Assembly: GCA_026786335.1 (NCBI GenBank)
Contig: JAJAYG010000430.1
Coordinates: 1-8,396, forward strand
Length of the DNA stretch: 8,396 nucleotides
Reading direction: 5' to 3'
DNA from: Chitinophagales bacterium
GTDB lineage: Bacteria; Bacteroidota; Bacteroidia; Chitinophagales; UBA10324
Shown: piece by piece, positions 6,050 through 8,396 of the stretch
How the letters are laid out: each line of letters opens with the position of its first letter
How positions within the stretch are numbered: position 1 is the stretch's first letter
Translations under genes and position numbers: made by a program
Notes under the pieces: generated by a model
The model's input: only the letters and a program-made list of their open reading frames with translations
Databases searched by the model: none
What the model was told of the DNA's origin: nothing

Positions 6050-8155
6050 ATGATGAAAAATTTCTATTCCTGTTTTGTACTGTTGGCGTTAGCATCCATA
6101 TTTTCAAAAACAACTATCGCTCAGTTCTGTTATTTAAATCCTTTACCGGGTTCTGTAAATCACAATAAGCAAACAACAATTACAATAAGGAACGGCAATG
6201 AGATTGATGAGTCTTCAATTCATTATCGAAAGCTATTTGACATTACCGGTACAGTAAGCGGAGTACATGGATACACAGCAAGTTTGTGCCGCGATCGTAA
6301 AACCATTATTCTAAAACCACAATCAATTTTTGCAGATGGTGAAACCATAGTTGTAACTATTCATGATCGTTTAAGAACTAAAGAAGGAGGTAGGATTAAC
6401 GGAAAAACTTTTTCATTTCAAATAAGAAGTGAAATAACGCCTGAGCAGAAAAAACGAAATGCCGAACTCGATAGCATGATTAATGCTGAGGAGTTTAGCA
6501 ATGATCCTCAACTTGAAATGCGTGATCTTAATCTTGATTCACTTCCTGCATACACCATCACAACGAACAACAACGCAGCACCGGGAGAAATTTTTTATAA
6601 CAATCAAAGTGATTTTAACCCGGCCTACACTAATTGCTTTAATACTATTATTGAGAATACCGGTTCAGTTACATGGGCTAAAGACATGGGCGCTAACGGT
6701 CATGATTTTAAAATCAATTACAACGGATACTTAACCTATTGGGACTTTAATAAAAATTATTGGTTTGTGATGGATTCAAACTACAACGTTATTGATTCTC
6801 TTTATCCCGGTAATGGATATGAGACTAAAGCAAACCCCCATGATGTTTCTGTATATCCCGATGGACATGTTATTTTATTGGTAACAGAAAAGCAGGATGT
6901 TGATTTATCTGCATATGGCGGATCCGCGGCTTGTAATGTAGAAGGAGTTATTGTTCAGGAATTGGATGCTGATAGAAATGTGGTGTTTGAATGGAACAGC
7001 TTCGATCATTTTCAAATTACTGATGCAGAGAGTCACATTTCACTTACCAATTCCTTTTTAGATTGGGTACATGCCAATACAGCTTCAAGAGATGTTGACG
7101 GTAACATTTTACTCTCGTGCAGAAATTTTTGTGAGGTAACAAAAATTGATTTTAATACAGGAGAAATTATATGGAGATTAGGTGGTGAAAAGAATCAATT
7201 CACTTTTGTGAATGACAGCACACAAAATAATTTCAATTATCAGCACGATGCAAGGCGAATTGAAAACGGAAATCTGTTGATGTATAACAATGGAAAATTT
7301 CAATCACCGCAAAGATCAAGTGCGAAAGAGTACCGATTAGATGAAGTAAATAAAATTGCAACACTTGTTTGGTACTATGAGCATCCTGATGTTGCGGGGC
7401 AACACGTATATGGCCCGGCGACGGGGAGTGCACAGCGATTGCCCAATGGAAATACGATGATTTGCTGGGGTACAGTTTCTGGTAATGTTGACCGCCCTTC
7501 AATGACTGAAGTTGATTCTTTAAAAAATATTACCTGGGAAATGAAGTTCGATGCCTATGGCGATAAGTGTTATCGTGTTCACAAATACGAATGGAATCCA
7601 TGTGCTTTGGTAAATACAGAACATGTTACTGTTAAAAAAATAACCAGCACCTCAGCTAAGGTGAGTTGGAATTCGGTTAAGAATGCAACGGCTTACGATC
7701 TTCAATACCGCAAACTTGGAAACACCACATGGAAGCTGAAGAATACAACTAACACCAGCAAGAAACTAATAAACCTTTCACCTGCAAAATCATATGAATA
7801 TCAATTGCGTTCGTATTGCACCAATGGTTATGTAAGTGATTGGTGCTCGCTGGATACGTTTGCGACTTTGCCAGCGAGGTATTTGTTAAATGTAAATGAA
7901 GACAAGTTTTCATTTTCTATTTACCCAAATCCTGCACAACAATATTTGTTTATTGCATCCGATTCTGAATTTGAAGGAAATGCTGAAGTAAATATTTTTG
8001 ATTTGGAAGGAAGACTTATTCTAACAATTAGGAAAACGGTAATAGCAGGAGAAAAAGAAATTAAGATTGATGTTTCAATTTTGCATTCAGGGGTTTTTAT
8101 TGCCGAAATAAAATCCAACTGTATAAATCAAAAATTCAAATTTGTAAAGGAGTAA
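6050..8155 (+). CDS. Secreted arylsulfotransferase-like protein with Ig-like, FN3 and T9SS sorting domains
   Basis: A 701-residue exported protein. Residues 1-24/25 are a signal peptide (ends TTIAQ). Residues about 28-127 look like a bacterial Ig-like domain (LNPLPGS at 29-35). Residues about 195-515 form an ASST-type beta-propeller, with family motifs PHDVSVYPDGHVILL (263-277), VHANTASRDVDGNILLSCRN (340-359), GEIIWRLGG (371-379), QHDARRIENGNLL (398-410) and GSAQRLPNGNTM (459-470). H264, H341, H399 and H452 are candidate active-site histidines. Residues about 523-607 are a fibronectin type III domain. Residues about 622-701 are a type A T9SS sorting domain (SIYPNPAQ at 622-629). ASST enzymes move sulfate from aryl sulfate esters to phenols; this activity is inferred and untested here. 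The product should reach the outer surface or medium via T9SS. ATG at 6053 is an alternative start differing by one residue. A paralogue follows immediately. Confidence 0.88.
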   Translation: MMKNFYSCFVLLALASIFSKTTIAQFCYLNPLPGSVNHNKQTTITIRNGNEIDESSIHYRKLFDITGTVSGVHGYTASLCRDRKTIILKPQSIFADGETIVVTIHDRLRTKEGGRINGKTFSFQIRSEITPEQKKRNAELDSMINAEEFSNDPQLEMRDLNLDSLPAYTITTNNNAAPGEIFYNNQSDFNPAYTNCFNTIIENTGSVTWAKDMGANGHDFKINYNGYLTYWDFNKNYWFVMDSNYNVIDSLYPGNGYETKANPHDVSVYPDGHVILLVTEKQDVDLSAYGGSAACNVEGVIVQELDADRNVVFEWNSFDHFQITDAESHISLTNSFLDWVHANTASRDVDGNILLSCRNFCEVTKIDFNTGEIIWRLGGEKNQFTFVNDSTQNNFNYQHDARRIENGNLLMYNNGKFQSPQRSSAKEYRLDEVNKIATLVWYYEHPDVAGQHVYGPATGSAQRLPNGNTMICWGTVSGNVDRPSMTEVDSLKNITWEMKFDAYGDKCYRVHKYEWNPCALVNTEHVTVKKITSTSAKVSWNSVKNATAYDLQYRKLGNTTWKLKNTTNTSKKLINLSPAKSYEYQLRSYCTNGYVSDWCSLDTFATLPARYLLNVNEDKFSFSIYPNPAQQYLFIASDSEFEGNAEVNIFDLEGRLILTIRKTVIAGEKEIKIDVSILHSGVFIAEIKSNCINQKFKFVKE

Positions 8156-8171
8156 AAATTGATCAACTTTG
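8141..8171 (+). promoter_or_regulatory. Likely promoter of the second arylsulfotransferase-like gene
   Basis: TTTG at 8141-8144, a 19-nt spacer, then CAACTTTG at 8164-8171. The architecture and the single mismatch (C at the first base of the -7 box) are identical to the element upstream of the first copy. The -33 part lies inside the last codons of the first gene. The -7 box ends 19 nt before the ATG, so the leader would be about 10-15 nt. Confidence 0.5.
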
Positions 8172-8190
8172 CCACAACCAAATCAACCAC

Positions 8191-8396
8191 ATGAGAAAAT
8201 ATTACAAACAAGTGTTGCTTTCACTTGCATCTATACTTGCTGTAAGCACTGTAAATGCTCAATTCATTTATCTAAACCCGTTGCCAGGCTCAAAGTACCG
8301 TAACCCGCAAACAACTTTGGCAATAAGAAACGGGGCATTAATTGACAGAACTTCATTTCAAAATAAAAACTGGTTAGACATCATTGGTTCAAGAAG
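8191..8396 (+). CDS. Second arylsulfotransferase-like paralogue (N-terminal part only)
   Basis: The first 68 codons of a gene cut by the window edge. It starts with a signal peptide (MRKYYKQVLLSLASILAV, then STVNAQ) followed by the opening of the same Ig-like domain found in the gene before it. FIYLNPLPGSKYRNPQTT here matches FCYLNPLPGSVNHNKQTT there, and AIRNGALIDRTSF matches TIRNGNEIDESSI. The gene begins 35 bp after the stop of its neighbour in the same direction, so this is a tandem duplication. The ASST propeller and sorting domain are expected further downstream but cannot be seen. The start is supported by the signal peptide and by the upstream promoter-like element. Confidence 0.85.
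   Translation, partial: MRKYYKQVLLSLASILAVSTVNAQFIYLNPLPGSKYRNPQTTLAIRNGALIDRTSFQNKNWLDIIGSR

Noticed and set aside
8156..8190. Terminator between the two ASST genes
   Set aside because: No GC-rich hairpin followed by a T-run is present in these 35 bases; the stretch instead carries the -7 box of the second gene.

Overview
The window looks like chromosomal DNA of a Bacteroidota bacterium, probably a Chitinophagia- or Sphingobacteria-like lineage, although the rank below phylum is a guess. The evidence is a complete-looking Bat (Bacteroides aerotolerance) gene order, a C-terminal type IX secretion (T9SS) sorting domain, AT-rich DNA, no obvious Shine-Dalgarno dependence, and promoters of the Bacteroidota kind (TTTG then TAnnTTTG).

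Minus strand, positions 5857 down to 1: one operon read right to left. The order is a MoxR AAA+ ATPase (5857-4847), a DUF58 protein (4746-3817), a membrane-anchored DUF4381-like protein (about 3694-2711), BatA (2718-1705), BatB (1704-703) and the TPR protein BatC (699 to beyond base 1). The two Bat von Willebrand A (vWA) proteins, DUF58 and the TPR partner are thought to form a membrane/periplasm module served by the MoxR ATPase. It is linked to envelope stress or aerotolerance in some species, but its molecular function is not settled. Junctions are tight from the DUF4381-like gene onward (8-nt overlap, 0-nt gap, 3-nt gap).

Two genes of this operon carry a premature in-frame stop with no frameshift. 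DUF58 has TAG at 4503-4501 and BatA has TAA at 2364-2362. Each falls where the family motif normally has a glutamate, so each is explained by one G-to-T change (GAG to TAG, GAA to TAA). Both would be C-to-A on the strand given. MoxR, the DUF4381-like gene, BatB and the visible part of BatC are open. This is the most notable signal in the window. Sequencing error, early decay of the operon, and nonsense suppression are all possible and cannot be separated from sequence alone. Wholesale reassignment of TAA/TAG to Glu looks unlikely, because several neighbouring genes end normally on those codons.

Plus strand, positions 6050 to 8396: a 701-residue secreted protein. It has a signal peptide, an N-terminal Ig-like domain, an arylsulfotransferase (ASST)-type beta-propeller, a fibronectin type III domain and a T9SS sorting domain. 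It is followed after 35 bp by the first 68 codons of a clear paralogue. Each has its own promoter-like element of the same form (TTTG, 19 nt, CAAnTTTG).

The 192-bp divergent region 5858-6049 holds the promoters of both directions and an imperfect direct repeat. The gaps on both sides of the DUF58 gene hold 7-bp-period tandem repeats. I found no RNA gene, insertion sequence, CRISPR array or convincing intrinsic terminator, and no gene-free stretch longer than 300 bases. Apart from the two in-frame stops, I do not see evidence for a previously undescribed system.
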